Below, in pieces: positions 31,601 through 44,167 of a stretch of 64,000 nt of DNA. How positions within the stretch are numbered: position 1 is the first letter of the stretch; each line of letters opens with the position of its first letter. This DNA comes from Tethya wilhelma (lineage: Eukaryota; Porifera; Demospongiae; Tethyida; Tethyidae). The position numbers and the translations under genes are program-made. The stretch is from assembly GCA_964030475.1 (NCBI GenBank), contig CAXIPT010000001.1, positions 18,971,190 to 19,035,189 on the forward strand. Reading direction: 5' to 3'. The notes below the pieces were generated by a model. The model was not told the origin of the DNA. It did not search any database and saw only the letters and a list, made by a program, of their open reading frames with translations.

Positions 31601-32589
31601 GTTTGCTTGTCTATGCTGCACTTTCAAAGTTTATACTTAGGGCGTTGCTTTCAACTTTCACCAGACAGACATCTGTCTACCACAATTTGTAGGGATAGAC
31701 CCACTCAACCTGGCTACTTTTAATTTTAGCTCTTGAATGGGTTTAGTGAAGTGAATTATAGTAAAACTTGAGGAGTATTAATTGACGTTTCCTGTTTTGG
31801 TTCAAGACTAGCTTGTAGTTCCCAAGGCAATACTATCTCATTTCATCTCATCTCATACAACAATATGTGGGTTGCTAAACTCTATCAAACATATAATCTG
31901 TTGATTCTCAAGCAAACAGTTATTACAATGCATATTATGGTGTACAGACTCTAAAGTCCATCTGGTTTGAGAATTTCAGTAGAAAAAATTGAACAACTTT
32001 CTAAATATCCAACCAATTTCAAAATTTCAAGCACCATTGGAAAGTGCTCGTTCTCCCCGTTGTTTTGGTTGCTTTTCCAGCTTCCTACGCCTTACCAATC
32101 AAAAGTTAGCTATTTTGCCCCATAGTAAAAAGTATTGCATGTATCTCATTATTTCACTTCTGGCGACATTTCTCAAACCAGATGGACTTTAATACCATAC
32201 AATACATTACACATGCAATGACAGGAACTATCAAGAAGAAGAGTGCCTCAGACCACTCTACCGGCGAATACACTCCTCCCAACCCCCTAAAAAATGAAAT
32301 CAGCCACCAAGTTCCACCACCATCTCCCCCCGTGGTTCAGGGGACCCCTTCGTTGTCCCCTCCTCATCTCCCTCAGAATGGAACTGCTCCGAGAAATTCT
32401 CGTAAATCGAGTTTGGATAATAATTCTCCGAGTCCACGTAAATCTCCACTGTTGACGGCTCAACGATCTTCTAATTCATCAAATGGTGTGACGACAGGGG
32501 TCCGTAAGACATCAGGGGGCGAGTATCCATCGCTAATGGAGGACCAGCAGGGACAACGTAATGAGATGATTCAATCCACCCACATGTAA
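28671..32589 (+). CDS. Metabotropic-glutamate-receptor-like class C GPCR
   Basis: Two exons: 28671-31479 (donor GTATGT) and 32225-32589 (acceptor ACAG). Phases match and give 1057 aa. Seen: hydrophobic signal peptide (about 1-28), Venus-flytrap ligand domain (about 60-545), Cys-rich domain (CSRCEPGQY, CCGICDPC, CMICPEE) at about 565-625, seven hydrophobic segments from about 640 to 890, then a Ser/Pro-rich cytoplasmic tail encoded mainly by exon 2. The blocks CGEVRKERGLERMEAM, SYASSSA and NFNWTYVSTIYS follow mGlu receptors. The Arg that contacts the glutamate side-chain carboxylate in mGlu1 (R78) has a counterpart in LERMEAM. It acts at the plasma membrane through G proteins; glutamate as ligand is inference. 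Reading through exon 1 without splicing would stop at 31508. Confidence 0.92.
31952..32191. mobile_element. 240-bp MITE in the GPCR intron
   Basis: Perfect 20-bp terminal inverted repeats, TAAAGTCCATCTGGTTTGAG and its complement, ending 33 bp before the exon 2 acceptor. A related copy lies at 54617-54864 in the DOMON array. Confidence 0.8.
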
Positions 32590-33009
32590 TGAATATGTAC
32601 TGTTTATATGTTTGTCATTTTCAGCTGCAGCAACTTGACTAGTTTGCAATGTGTCACAATACACATGTAGCTACAGTACAAACTACTGGTACAATTATAA
32701 ATGCTCTCAACTCATACTTACATGGTTTTGTGAAATTATCAGTTGTTCATGTTCAAATGTTTATATCAATTGTTTTGTAAGTTTTCCTATTAGTATTATT
32801 TGTCAGCCCCTGGTTTGAAGTTTAGAGTTTCAGCTGGTATATCTACATGTGACTGTGTTAGCTCATAAATTTGCTTGTAGCATAGCTTACTATCAGATTT
32901 CACCCAGATTTATGATTTTATTGTCCTGCTTTTATGACTTCAGGGGGTGTGGCATAGGCCACTAACGTTCGGGTGGGCCACTGTTTCTAATGAAGGCACC
33001 GGTGGTGCA

Positions 33010-33668
33010 TAAGCCTCGGCGCACTCCGAAACTAGGCTAGCACACTAAAGAGTGTATCACTGAGAACTTCAGCAACTAATCCATCTAGACTCATAGCTAA
33101 CTTAGAGTGTGCAGCACATGTCACAGACTATGAACCAGATTAGCTTTGCTACAATAATTATACATGCATTGGAATACTCAGCTCAGTGCTGTCAGATAGC
33201 AAAGTCACGGTCTAGCTGCTGGACCTCAGTGAGTCTAACTCAGTGATCCACTGATTTATTTTAGCTAGCTATATCAAGCTAGCCACAATGTAAAAATCTT
33301 TGCATGCCCTATATATATGCTTACATATATAAAGCAGGCCAACTCCTGTCTGTCTTGCCAAACAACAATGGCTTGCAGAGGCTTGTCAATTTACTACACA
33401 AATTCTGAATAACGCACACCAAATTAGTAGGCGTGGTCTCGAAGCTAAGCGCTCAGAAAGGCACAAAAGCCTGAAATTTCGGAAACTAAAGTATTTTAGA
33501 CAACAAAAAATATATTTCTACAAGATCATTCAGATTTATGAACGTAAGTACCATCAATTTTGTCGCTAGAGCTGTCTTTCTTGAGATTTCGATGGAACAA
33601 ACAGACAGACAGACACACAAAACGACTACCGTAATCCTCTGCACGTGCTACGCACGCGCCGAGGCTTA
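33010..33668. mobile_element. Possible DNA element with TAAGCCTCGGCGC ends
   Basis: TAAGCCTCGGCGC at 33010 and its complement GCGCCGAGGCTTA at 33656-33668 frame about 660 bp without a coding frame. The right end lies 39 bp before the NKAPD1 start codon. The region 32590-33009 shows nothing else. Confidence 0.5.
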
Positions 33669-33707
33669 ATTAATGCGTATTCAGAGTTTTACTTTCTGAA
33701 CTTCTGA

Positions 33708-34919
33708 ATGTCTAAACGTTTTAGTGGCAAACGGCTCCTCTCTAACTTCATCCGACATGCAGACAGTCACAACAAGGTGAGCGAACCGAGCGTTTAATGA
33801 ATGGATATAACTTTCTCTTGACCTCACTGTAGATTTATCTTGGTCATACTGTGACAATCTTGGCTATCACTTTTACAAATTTTATAGAATAAAGTCGTTA
33901 TGTCGCACTGCTGGATTATGGGTATCTTTTAATATTCACAGGTTCAGGAGGAGAGGGAGATGTGGCGCCTCAGGGACGTTGAGAGAGGGCAGTCCCTCGG
34001 CAATGGGTGGGAGAGACCACGGAGTGGAGCTCCTCTAGTCAGGTGAGGTGTGTGTTTCCATGGCAACCATTGGTAACAATTTCAAGCTTGGCGGTTATGA
34101 AGTACGGGTTCATTTCATTAAAGATCTCAAATCTATCTAAGCATTTGCTCTGCTCGGTATTCCACTTTCCTTGAAAGAGATGTTGATTTAATGGATTCAT
34201 TTGTGGAAAATAATAATTATAATATTATATGCATCTAGCAATGCAATAGCAAATGACATCATCACCATTATTATTACAGGGGTCGTCTCGTCAGTGATAC
34301 CTTAGAATCTGATGATCACGACAGATCTCGCTACGACAGGGAAGAGGAGGAGAACCATACAAGAAAACGCCAGCGCCACAAGAGATCCCCTTCCAGTCCC
34401 TCCTCTCGAGAGGAGAGCCACTCCCCCAACCACTGGACCAAGGAGCTCATGAGACTAGAGGAATGTGACCCCTCGAGATGGGGTCACGCCGGCTACAAGG
34501 AACTGTACCCCGAGGTCTTTAGGACAGAGACCAGGACAGCTTCAAATGAGGAGCAGGAATCAGAGGTGGAGGGGGATTGCAGAAGGAGCAGAGATAAGAA
34601 ACACAAGCATAAAAAAAAGAGATTGAAGCGAGACAGAGAAATAGGTGGTAAGAAAAGAACTAAGAAGAAAAAGAAACGTATTAGTGCACGTGTTGGTGAC
34701 AAGAGATTGGAGTCCTCAAAGAAACGAAAGTTGAAAAGAAATCATTCACAGCAAGTTGAAAGAAAACGGAAAAAAAGAAAGAGGCAGGCTACACCGACAA
34801 GTTCATCAGACTCCACCCATTATTCATCTGACTCCTCCTACATTTCATCTGACTCCACCCATAGTGATAGTGAATCACAGTTTTATATGCCTAGAGCAAA
34901 ACTAAAGAAGTCAAGTTAA
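33708..34919 (+). CDS. NKAPD1: NKAPD1 (C11orf57-type) homologue
   Basis: Three exons: 33708-33776, 33942-34042 and 34280-34919, phases consistent, 269 aa. Exon 1 encodes [20 protein letters not shown], which matches the conserved N-terminus of vertebrate NKAPD1 (GK.LL.N.IRH.D.HNK). Exon 2 starts [12 protein letters not shown]. Exon 3 has the family signature [15 protein letters not shown]. The remainder is Lys/Arg-rich (many KKK blocks, nuclear-type) and ends in Ser-rich repeats containing SSDSTH. The family is a poorly understood nuclear protein with an NKAP-like region; a role in RNA processing is only suggested. The neighbour on the minus strand is convergent (stops 224 bp apart). Confidence 0.88.
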
Positions 34920-35142
34920 AACACAGCCAGTTTTATGCCACTATTTTATGACACAACTCCACTATATTATATGCACTGTATATATTTTTGTAACTTTTTA
35001 AAAGTATTATAATATTTATTATTCTGAAAATGGGTTGTTGTCATGGTAACACAAAGAAATAAATAAGATATTCATGGGGTTAAAAAAGAAATAAAAACCT
35101 AATTGTGCAGGTAAATTATGTAACACACACACACACACATCT

Positions 35143-36459
35143 TTAGTACATCATGAATGCATCAAAACCTTTAATTTCATCATCACCACCATTGTCAGCA
35201 GTAGCAGTGGCTCCTGTACTCTTGTCCAACTTTACCGGCATTTTCAACCCGGCCTTCTCCTTACTCTTCACCTTCTTGCTCTTCTTCCTGGTGACCTTCG
35301 CCGGTCTCTTGACGTCCTCCGACATGAGGGGAGCGGAGGGCGGAGGGGGTTCGTAGAAATGATGTTCGTAGCGGTCTCTCCTCGGTCTCTCCCTCGCTAC
35401 GTGTACAGGAGGCTGTGGTTCGTACGGCGGGTCCTCTACGTTTAACTCGTGCTCGAGCTCCAACATTTCTCTCCCTATAGCTACTGCTGCCACCGATGGA
35501 GGGGTTTGTTGCTGTTTTGGTCTTACTGGACGATTCCGACTCTGATTGTGACTGTTACTTGAAATCCCTCCTGCTGTTTCCATGGCAACCACCTTACCCC
35601 CATCAGTCGTGTCCGTACCGTGACTAGAATAGTTGGGAACTCTACTGTGTTGCTGCGATCGTAATGGCGGTGCCTTCAACTCGAGGATTGGTGAATCTGT
35701 TTCTTTCTCTTCAGGAATGATATGATGGTCTCTCCTGGGAACTGACGGCAGTGCTCGAATGGCTTCATTTCTTCTTACCCTCCTTCTCTGTCTCTCTAGC
35801 GACGTGTCCGAATGCACCGACTGATCGGACGATCTGATTGGTCGGAGGTTGTTGGGAGTGAAGACGGGGCCTGGAGTGGAGTGCCTTCTCTTCCCGTGAA
35901 GGTTCGAGAGGCTCGTATTCTCGCTGGATGAGGTGAGCTGTTTCGTGGAAGAGACAGGTGTCACTTTCGGACTTTCCAAGAAGCGTTCCTTGCTACTTGT
36001 GCTTCCTCTCTGCTCCTCCACTGGTGGCTCAAACATTGTGAAGATGTTGCTCAATGGTGGTCGAGCTGTCTTGTAAGGTGGTGGCTCGAATATACCTGGG
36101 GGGTCTTTTTCTTTGGGTTTAGAGACCGGGGATATATCAGATATGGCCCCCCTGGGATTGAAATTATGATCTTGTCGAAACATGTCGTCCGGCGAGTGGT
36201 GCATTGCATAGCCCGGAAAGACGCCCATGGCAAATGGGTTGGGAGATGAAGAGAGGGCAAAGGGGTTCAGTTTTGTTGGACCGTTGCGGTACATGGGAGG
36301 GGCTTCAGCGCCGAGGGGGGTCTTGTCGCGTGGTTTCTTCTTTCTCTGAGATCTTCTCCAAGGCTTCAACTTGTCCCATTTTGAAGGTTTTTCTGCATTT
36401 TCCATCCGCGAAGGTGCTGTTCTGTTAAACGGTGGATAGCCATATTCAAATGCCGCCAT
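35143..36459 (-). CDS. Uncharacterised proline-rich disordered protein
   Basis: Single-exon ORF of 438 aa starting MAAFEYGYPPFNRTAPSR. I do not recognise it. It has no signal peptide or membrane segment. Composition is Pro/Ser/Arg-rich throughout with several basic patches (RRSQRKKKPRDK near residue 37, TRKKSKKVKSKEK near the end). Short aromatic-proline motifs recur (FEPPPYKT, FYEPPPPSAP, DPPYEPQPP), possible SH3, WW or similar ligands. It ends GFDAFMMY. The start lies 544 bp from the divergent DPYD start. It could be an adaptor or scaffold, but function is unknown. Confidence 0.75.
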   Translation of the reverse strand: MAAFEYGYPPFNRTAPSRMENAEKPSKWDKLKPWRRSQRKKKPRDKTPLGAEAPPMYRNGPTKLNPFALSSSPNPFAMGVFPGYAMHHSPDDMFRQDHNFNPRGAISDISPVSKPKEKDPPGIFEPPPYKTARPPLSNIFTMFEPPVEEQRGSTSSKERFLESPKVTPVSSTKQLTSSSENTSLSNLHGKRRHSTPGPVFTPNNLRPIRSSDQSVHSDTSLERQRRRVRRNEAIRALPSVPRRDHHIIPEEKETDSPILELKAPPLRSQQHSRVPNYSSHGTDTTDGGKVVAMETAGGISSNSHNQSRNRPVRPKQQQTPPSVAAVAIGREMLELEHELNVEDPPYEPQPPVHVARERPRRDRYEHHFYEPPPPSAPLMSEDVKRPAKVTRKKSKKVKSKEKAGLKMPVKLDKSTGATATADNGGDDEIKGFDAFMMY

Positions 36460-37003
36460 AATGGACTAGAAAATTCTAGAAAATGCGTGCATATTGAAAA
36501 AGTACAATTGCCAAGATAAGACGAAAAACACTCTGACTCTAGATCTCTTACCAGTATCTACTACGGTCTGTAAAGTGGTGAGAGTGATCGGATTGAAGCT
36601 CTCTTGCCCCAGAGGTCCACACGCCCAACGTGTTGTTGTCCCGCTGATTGTTTCTGTTGGAGATCCACCCCTTTTTTGCGCAAAATGACATCATGGCTAA
36701 TTAGCGGTTTGCAGCCACACCCTCTATCTATATCCCATAATGAATTTAAAGTATGTGTGTATATATATAGCCTCGTTCCCAGGCTCCTCCCTCGCGAATA
36801 TTTCCTACGAAATTTCGTAGGAAATATTCGCGAGGGAGGAGCCTGGGAACGAGGCTATATATATACATGTAAAAGAAAAGAAGGAGCGGCGCCGCGTGAC
36901 CGACCATGTGGCGTGGTGTTGCTGCTGTTTGAAACCATAGTTTGAAACGGTGAAAGATATTTAGGAGCTGTAACCCCTTGCAAAGTAGAAACCTGCTGTA
37001 GGA
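36460..37003. promoter_or_regulatory. Shared divergent promoter region between the proline-rich gene and DPYD
   Basis: 544 bp separate two divergent start codons. It contains the 110-bp palindrome described separately. No TATA element is assigned. Regulatory role inferred from position only. Confidence 0.45.
36758..36867. repeat. Perfect 110-bp palindrome
   Basis: Two 55-bp arms without a loop, centred between 36812 and 36813 (ACGAAATTTCGT). Arms contain GCCTCGTTCCCAGGCTCC. Related but degenerate motifs (GGGAACGAGGC, CCTGGGAACAAAGC) occur at about 38470 and 51007, suggesting a dispersed fold-back element. Confidence 0.9.
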
Positions 37004-37293
37004 ATGGCCCACAAAGATGTTTCTAGAGACCCTCCAGATATTGAGGTAGTCTGCGCTGTGTGTACTCAACTAGTGAAACAAATTATGAACGGTTCAAATC
37101 TCATGAAACCCTACATCTGTAAATGATAAATTTTCTGTAGAGTTTGCTGGACCTGAATCCCAAAGTAGCCAAACATGCCAGTCTGGTTTCCACGACAACG
37201 ACAAAGGCTGCTCGCAAATACTGGAAGAGGAATCACGATAAATCGTGTGCTGTGAGTCACCACCACCCACCCACACACAAGGCTGATGTACTG

Positions 37294-37345
<52 letters not shown>

Positions 37346-37608
37346 GTGCAGTCATGTTCAAGCAAAGAGCACAACTTTGAAGACATCAAGCACACCACTC
37401 TCAGTGAGAGAGCTGCTCTGAGGGAAGCTGCCAGGTGTCTCAAGTGTGCTGACGCTCCTTGCCAGAAGAGCTGTCCCACTCAACTGGACATCAAGTACTT
37501 CATCACTGCCATTTCTAACAGGGTGAGCAACACCACCAAATTATATCGTAGAGATCGAGATACTTTGCTATAAGTGACTCTAACTATTTACATTTGTGTA
37601 TCCACAAT

Positions 37609-37650
<42 letters not shown>

Positions 37651-39524
37651 ACAGAACTATTATGGTGCTGCTAAAGCCATCTTTGCTGATAACCCCCTCG
37701 GACTCTCATGTGGTATGGTCTGCCCGACCTCTGACCTCTGTGTGGGAGCGTGTAACCTATATGCCTCTGAAGAAGGCCCTATAAACATCGGGGGACTGCA
37801 GCAATTTGCCACTGAGGTAATGGCCTCTAACTTGTTGAATGCACACTATATACATGTAGCTGGTAGTGTTAGAAGTGGCAACCTCGGTAGGCCTTGATAG
37901 ATTATGCTCAAGACTCTGCCTATTTTTCTTTTTTTTTTATGCTCAAAGAATGGCCCTATTAATTATGCTCTAAAATCTGCCTATTATATACTTCTCAAAT
38001 TGTCTATTTTGCTTATTACTACCAAATAATATCAATGAACAGAAGCACGAGCAAATTGAATGACCATTATGATATTATTATGTGTTTCTTTAGTTATACT
38101 AGTTAATTCACACTTTGTGAGTTAACCTGCTTCATCAAAAGAACACTAAAGAATATGTAACAGACAATACTGAAACAGTCGAAGACTATATACGGTGGCA
38201 GGGCATTCACTCCAGTTAGGTGCTGTTAATCCAACAAAATTCAGCCTGGGATGGTCACAAAATTCAGCCTATTATGCTAGCATAATTCTTGATGCTCAAG
38301 AATACCTATTATGCTAGCATAATCTATCAAGGCCTAAGCTTCAGAGTTACATTTCTAAAATTAGATGTGCTAAAATTTTAGCATTGTTCCGAGGTCCATC
38401 CCTTAGCTTTTTAGCGAAAATGATTGAACCCTTTTCCTTCCATACTATCTGAAAGGGGGAGTCTGCATGGGAACGAGGCGACTAAAATTTAATTCTGTAC
38501 TATAGTTTAGTAGTTGTTAATTTTCTTTGACCTCTGACCTACTGTATCCACTCCTGAAGGTGTTTAAGAATATGAAGATCCCCCAGATACGAGACCCCAC
38601 CCTCCCTCCCCTCGAGGGCCTCCCCGAGAGCTACCAGGCCAAGATTGCCCTCCTTGGCTGTGGCCCCGCCTCCATCAGCTGTGCCACCTTCCTGGCTAGA
38701 CTCGGCTACCAAAACCTCACCATTTATGAAAAGTACGATTACATCGGTGGATTGAGGTGGGTGGATCATGTGACTATCATATGACGTCAGCCAAAGTCAT
38801 GTGATTGTGGTTATTATTACATTTTGACATTTTTGTAGTTCTTCAGAAATCCCCCAATTTCGTCTTCCCTATGATGTCGTCTCTTTTGAAGTTGAGCTAA
38901 TGAAAGATCTAGGGGTCAAAGTACGTATATAAAAATGATCCCTATTGTGCATCACATGATTGTCACATGACAGGTTGAAGTGGGGCGTGGTCTGGGTGGT
39001 GAAAATGGTTTGACTGTTGATGGTCTACTCAAAGATGGATTTGAATCTGTGTTTCTTGGAATTGGACTCCCTGATCCTAAACTGATTCCCATGTTTGAGG
39101 GACTGAGTGTAGAGAATGGATTCTACACTTCCAAAGACTTCTTGCCCATTGTTGCCAAGGCCAGCAAACCAGGTGTGTGTGTGTATGCATGTGCAGACCA
39201 GGTTTATTCTGTGTGTCTTGGTAACAAATGCTAGTATGCTATATTATAGCTTCTAAAAATTTGGCCCAAAATAAACACCAAGTCTTTAATACATTTAGAA
39301 TTACATTACATTAAGCTTTGCCGGATTTCCAGAGATTTTTTTCCTGCATGTGCTGCACTCGCTCATGTGCTCGATTGCATGAATTGTACATGTGACAACA
39401 TTTGCCCAAAATTGAAGACAAATCTCAGCAATTCAGTAAAGGGTGCTGAATAATAAGAGGCGCTGAAATTAAATTTTTAGAAGATATATGGTATGCCAGT
39501 ACTGAAGCCTGTGTGTGTGTGTGT

Positions 39525-39561
<37 letters not shown>

Positions 39562-39700
39562 TCCACATGTCATGCTTGTAGCAGAACAGATGTGTGTTAG
39601 TGGCTATTCATAGTAGGATCTCTTCTCTTTATTGTATTGTGTTCCTCTATCATCTTGTTAATGTATATCGGTAGTGTTAGCACACAGGTACAACATCGAG

Positions 39701-39761
<61 letters not shown>

Positions 39762-41374
39762 GATGTGTTCCTGTAAGAGCACCCTGCCTGAAATGAAAGG
39801 GACCTGTATTGTTCTCGGAGCTGGAGACACAGCCTTCGATTGTGCCACATCGGCACTTCGCTGCGGAGCAAGAAAAGTGTGTGTGGTCTTTAGAAAAGGT
39901 TTTACCAACATCAGAGCTGTCCCTGAAGAGGTTAGTACAGTCACATGACAGTCATGTGACCATTTAAGGGGTGTGGTTTCATTGCTGTGTGCAGATGGAG
40001 CTGGCTCGTGAGGAGATGTGTGAGTTCATGCCATTCCTTTCACCAAAGGAGGTCGTCATGAAGGGAGGCAAGATTAGCGCCGTCGAGTTTTACAGGACTG
40101 AACAGGTGGGTGTGGTTTTGATGATGTCATTATGATGTAATGGGTAGTACAGATCTATAATAATTTATTAGTATGGAATTATAGTTTTGTAAAGTTTAAT
40201 ATACACCCGTGATGATGATTGTTGAAAATACCATATAGCGGGTAAATTTGGCGGGCTTAAAATTTGGTGAATTTGCTTTTTAGCGTGATCAGTGATTTTA
40301 GTTCTGCACGCTGTATTGTTTATATGCACGTGCGTACGTATGAAACTGTTTGACAATTTTTAATTTGGTGATTTGCAGAATAATTCTCGCCAATTTGCCA
40401 AATTTACCCGCTATATGGTATGCCAAAAATGTACTTTGTTGAAATAAATGATGTCATTATGATGTAATCATTTAGACGGAGAACGGCCAGTGGGTGGAGG
40501 ATGAGGAACAGACTGTGAGACTCAAAGCCAATTATCTCGTCTCTGCATTTGGTTCTGGACTCACCGACGAAGAAGGTACAATGTTTATTTTAATTTTACC
40601 ATTACATCATCATTACATCATGATTTATTACCAGTAATCAAAGCTCTTGAGCCGGTGAAGTTGACCAAGTGGGGGACACCAGAGGTGGACGATGAAACCA
40701 TGGCAACTTGTGTGCCGGGGGTCTACTGTGGGGGGGACCTTGCGGGGGCCGCCAACACCACCGTGGAGTCAGTCAATGATGGGAAACAGGCTGCCTGGTT
40801 CATGCACCAGTACCTCCAGGTAGAGGGTGGGTGTGGCTGGGTACGGGTGGGGTGGGGGGGTGTAGGAAAGTTTTACAGAAACAGATAAATAATTATTGTC
40901 TTAAGTATCATAGTAGTGCTAAACTGTTTTATAAGTACTTGGGAAACATTTTTTTGCTTGTAACTTGTAAGTGTATCATTATATATCATATTAGTTTTGA
41001 CCATGACATACGTACATGCATACCACCCCCTCCCCCTCCCTGCCCCCCGACAGTCTCTCCACGGTCTCTATGTGCCCCCCGAACCCTCGCTGCCCAAGTT
41101 CTTCACTCCCATCGATAACGTCGACATCAGCGTGGAAATGTGCGGGCTCAAGTTTGAGAACCCCTTCGGACTGGCCTCTGCCACGCCCACTACCAGCTCA
41201 GCCATGATTAGGAGAGCATTTGAAGCTGGGTGGAGCTTTGCAGTCACCAAGACATTTTCACTGGACAAGGTACAGAAGCTTAGGAGGATGGAATCTTCTT
41301 TGAAAGTTTTCTAGAATTAATATTAACTTTTTGTGAATGCTAAATGATTTGTGCATTTGTGAAAGTGCCTGTTG

Positions 41375-41414
<40 letters not shown>

Positions 41415-41953
41415 GATTTGGTGACCAATGTCTCCCCTCGTATAATTCGTGGGACCACCACGGGACACATCTATGGACCTGGTCAGAGTTCCTTCCTCAA
41501 CATTGAGTTGATCAGTGAGAAGACAGCTGGCTACTGGCTGCAGAGTGTCAGTGAGCTGAAGAGAGACTTCCCAGAGAAGGTAAGATGATGGTCTTACTGT
41601 ACCATGTAATGTAATGGTTGCACATCCATACCCTCACACCTTCACACCCTCACACCCTCACAGATCGTCATTGCCAGTTTGATGTGTGGCTACAGTGAAG
41701 CTGATTGGACAGAGCTGTGTCAGCTCGCAGTGAAGGCTGGTGCAGATGCGTTGGAATTGAACCTCTCCTGTCCTCATGGAATGGGGGAACGGGGAATGGG
41801 ACTGGCCTGCGGACAGAAACCAGAACTGGTACGAAACATCTGCCGATGGGTTCGTGCAGCCGTCAAGATCCCATTCTTTGCTAAAATGACTCCCAACATC
41901 ACTGAGATTGTTGACATAGCACGAGCAGCTAAAGAAGGTGAGGGAGGGAGAGG

Positions 41954-42010
<57 letters not shown>

Positions 42011-42633
42011 TCACCATTGGTTTCTAGAGTGACCTCTAACCTCTGAATTCATATTCTCAAACTGCACTATCTTTACTATAATCTATTAATTATTATGGGA
42101 GTGGTCCAATTTATCCCCTCCCCCCTCTCTTCCTCAGGTGGTGCAGATGGTGTCACTGCCATCAACACTGTGTCTGGTCTGATGGGCCTCAAGGCTAACT
42201 CCAACGCCTGGCCTGCCGTGGGAACAGAGAAGAGGACCACATACGGGGGCATGTCTGGCAATGCAGTCCGTCCCATTGCTCTCAGGAATGTGTCAGCCAT
42301 TGGTAACTCCTTGCCCGGTTTTGCGATAATGGCAGCTGGAGGGGTGGACTCTGCTGATGTGGCACTCCAGTTCTTGCACTGTGGAGCATCTGTAGTTCAG
42401 GTAGGATAGTATCTATGGTATATTATATCCTGTTATGTTATTTTTGTTGTCATAAACAATGTGATGTTATGGTGTACATTGAAGGACAGACAGTGTTGTT
42501 TTGGTTTCTACATGTATACATAGTATAGGACAAAAATAAGAAAACAGTTATCTAGTTCTAGTAAATGCTGATAATGTAATACTTGCTACACATGATTGTA
42601 CACACACACACACACGCACACACACACACACAC

Positions 42634-42685
<52 letters not shown>

Positions 42686-43419
42686 TCACCCCCTCACCCC
42701 CTCACTCCCTCACCCCTCACACCCCCACCAGGTGTGCAGTGCCATCCACAACCAAGACTTCACCCTGGTGGACGACTACATCACTGGTCTCAAGACACTC
42801 CTCTACCTCCAGTCCATCCACGAGCTAGCCTCCTGGGACGGACAGTGCCCACCCACCGCCAAACACCAGAAGGGGAAGCCAATCACACCGAAACTGAAAG
42901 AAGTCATTGGAAAGGTTTGTTCTATTTTTGTTTACAATTGCAGACCCTAAATTTTTAAGCATTACTTTTTGGAGATGTCTTTACTTGTGAAGTTTAATAA
43001 ATAGCTAAAAATAATGATCCAAAAATTGTTCAGCAAACTTGAAATGATTAGTGTGGAAATGTTTCACAAACTATCAACTAGTGTACAGAAAACCATTCTA
43101 TGGACTATAGAGCTAGTCATGCACTAAACATTCAGCCATTTGTTGCGTGCATGGTATTTTCTCATGTTATGCTTTCTTATCTTTTTTTCCTTTTTTTCTC
43201 TCATTTTCTTCGTCTTTGCACGATGTTTATTCTCTTGTCCCTCACCTGACTCTGCCCACCCAGGCCCTGCCTGAGTTTGGTCCATTCCTGAAGAAGAAGG
43301 AGGAGTTGGTCTCCTCCTACAAGAAGACCATCGACCCCCTGGAGGAGAACATGGCAGAGACCCACCGTCCTCCCTACAAGGCTGACAAGACTGTCCCCAC
43401 TGTCAAGGTACTACTGTCT

Positions 43420-43479
<60 letters not shown>

Positions 43480-44167
43480 AGCTGTAGTGAGGCTTGATTT
43501 CAGGCAGAGATTTGATGTTTAACACTGTGTGTCTAATTTGCTGAGTTGGTTATTCTAAATAGTGTGTTGTTGGGTGCAACTTTGCTGACTCAGCAATACA
43601 AGCTGGTACACCTGACCATATTCTATTGCACTGTATTGAGATCACGTGGCTGGAATGTCAAAGCTTACTAGCTTAGCAAAGGCACACATGTGTAATATTT
43701 CCTTATCCTCGTAAACCAGGCCCTCCCTGCTCACTTTTATTACCCTGTGCTTAGCAACAAGGTCTGGTTTACGAGGCTAGCATCTCCTTAAGTTTGTGAC
43801 TAAATTCTCACCTGAATCTCTTTCTCCATCCTTGTGTCTCCAGGAAATGATTGGCAAGGCCCTCCCTCGTATCGGGGCCTACAATAACCTGGACAACACT
43901 CAGCAGGTGGTGGCCGTCATCGATGAAGACATGTGCATCAATTGTGGCAAGTGTTACATGGTCTGCAACGATTCCGGCTATCAGGCCATCACCTTTGACC
44001 CCAAGACACACCTCCCCAACGTCACAGCTGACTGCACCGGCTGTACGCTGTGTGTTAGTGTGTGCCCCATCATCGACTGCATAAGAATGGTGGAGAGGAA
44101 GGAGGAAGACCTTTATCGACCTCGGAGGGGAATACCCCTTGGCGAACCCTACACCCTGGTTAATTAA
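37004..44167 (+). CDS. DPYD: Dihydropyrimidine dehydrogenase [NADP+], complete 18-exon gene
   Basis: Exons: 37004-37045, 37141-37251, 37352-37522, 37655-37816, 38560-38756, 38839-38920, 38974-39172, 39761-39930, 39995-40105, 40476-40575, 40635-40819, 41054-41269, 41415-41579, 41664-41937, 42138-42400, 42732-42914, 43264-43407, 43844-44167. All phases fit and give 1032 aa (human about 1025). Reduces uracil and thymine with NADPH, first step of pyrimidine breakdown in the cytosol. Seen: N-terminal Fe-S cysteines ([29 protein letters not shown]), FAD motif GCGPAS near 192, NADPH motif [10 protein letters not shown] near 341, FMN/pyrimidine barrel with catalytic Cys in [12 protein letters not shown] near 675, and C-terminal 2x4Fe-4S ferredoxin part ([23 protein letters not shown]). 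Key residues look intact. Several introns hold long microsatellites right at the acceptor. Confidence 0.97.
37302..37343. repeat. CT microsatellite at DPYD intron 2 acceptor
   Basis: It serves as the pyrimidine tract of exon 3. Similar tracts in DPYD: CA 37610-37648, GT 39510-39557, CA 39702-39760 (directly at the exon 8 acceptor), CT 41379-41413 (exon 13 acceptor), GA 41959-42007, CA 42600-42690, CT 43424-43478. Confidence 0.9.
37888..38336. mobile_element. MITE in DPYD intron 4
   Basis: About 450 bp bounded by inverted repeats TAGGCCTTGATAGATTATGC and GCATAATCTATCAAGGCCTA. AT-rich, no ORF. Confidence 0.75.
40231..40418. mobile_element. 188-bp TA-flanked MITE in DPYD intron 9
   Basis: Terminal repeats CCATATAGCGGGTAAATTTG and CAAATTTACCCGCTATATGG, each next to TA. 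Same type as 18814-19019 by its end sequence. Confidence 0.78.
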
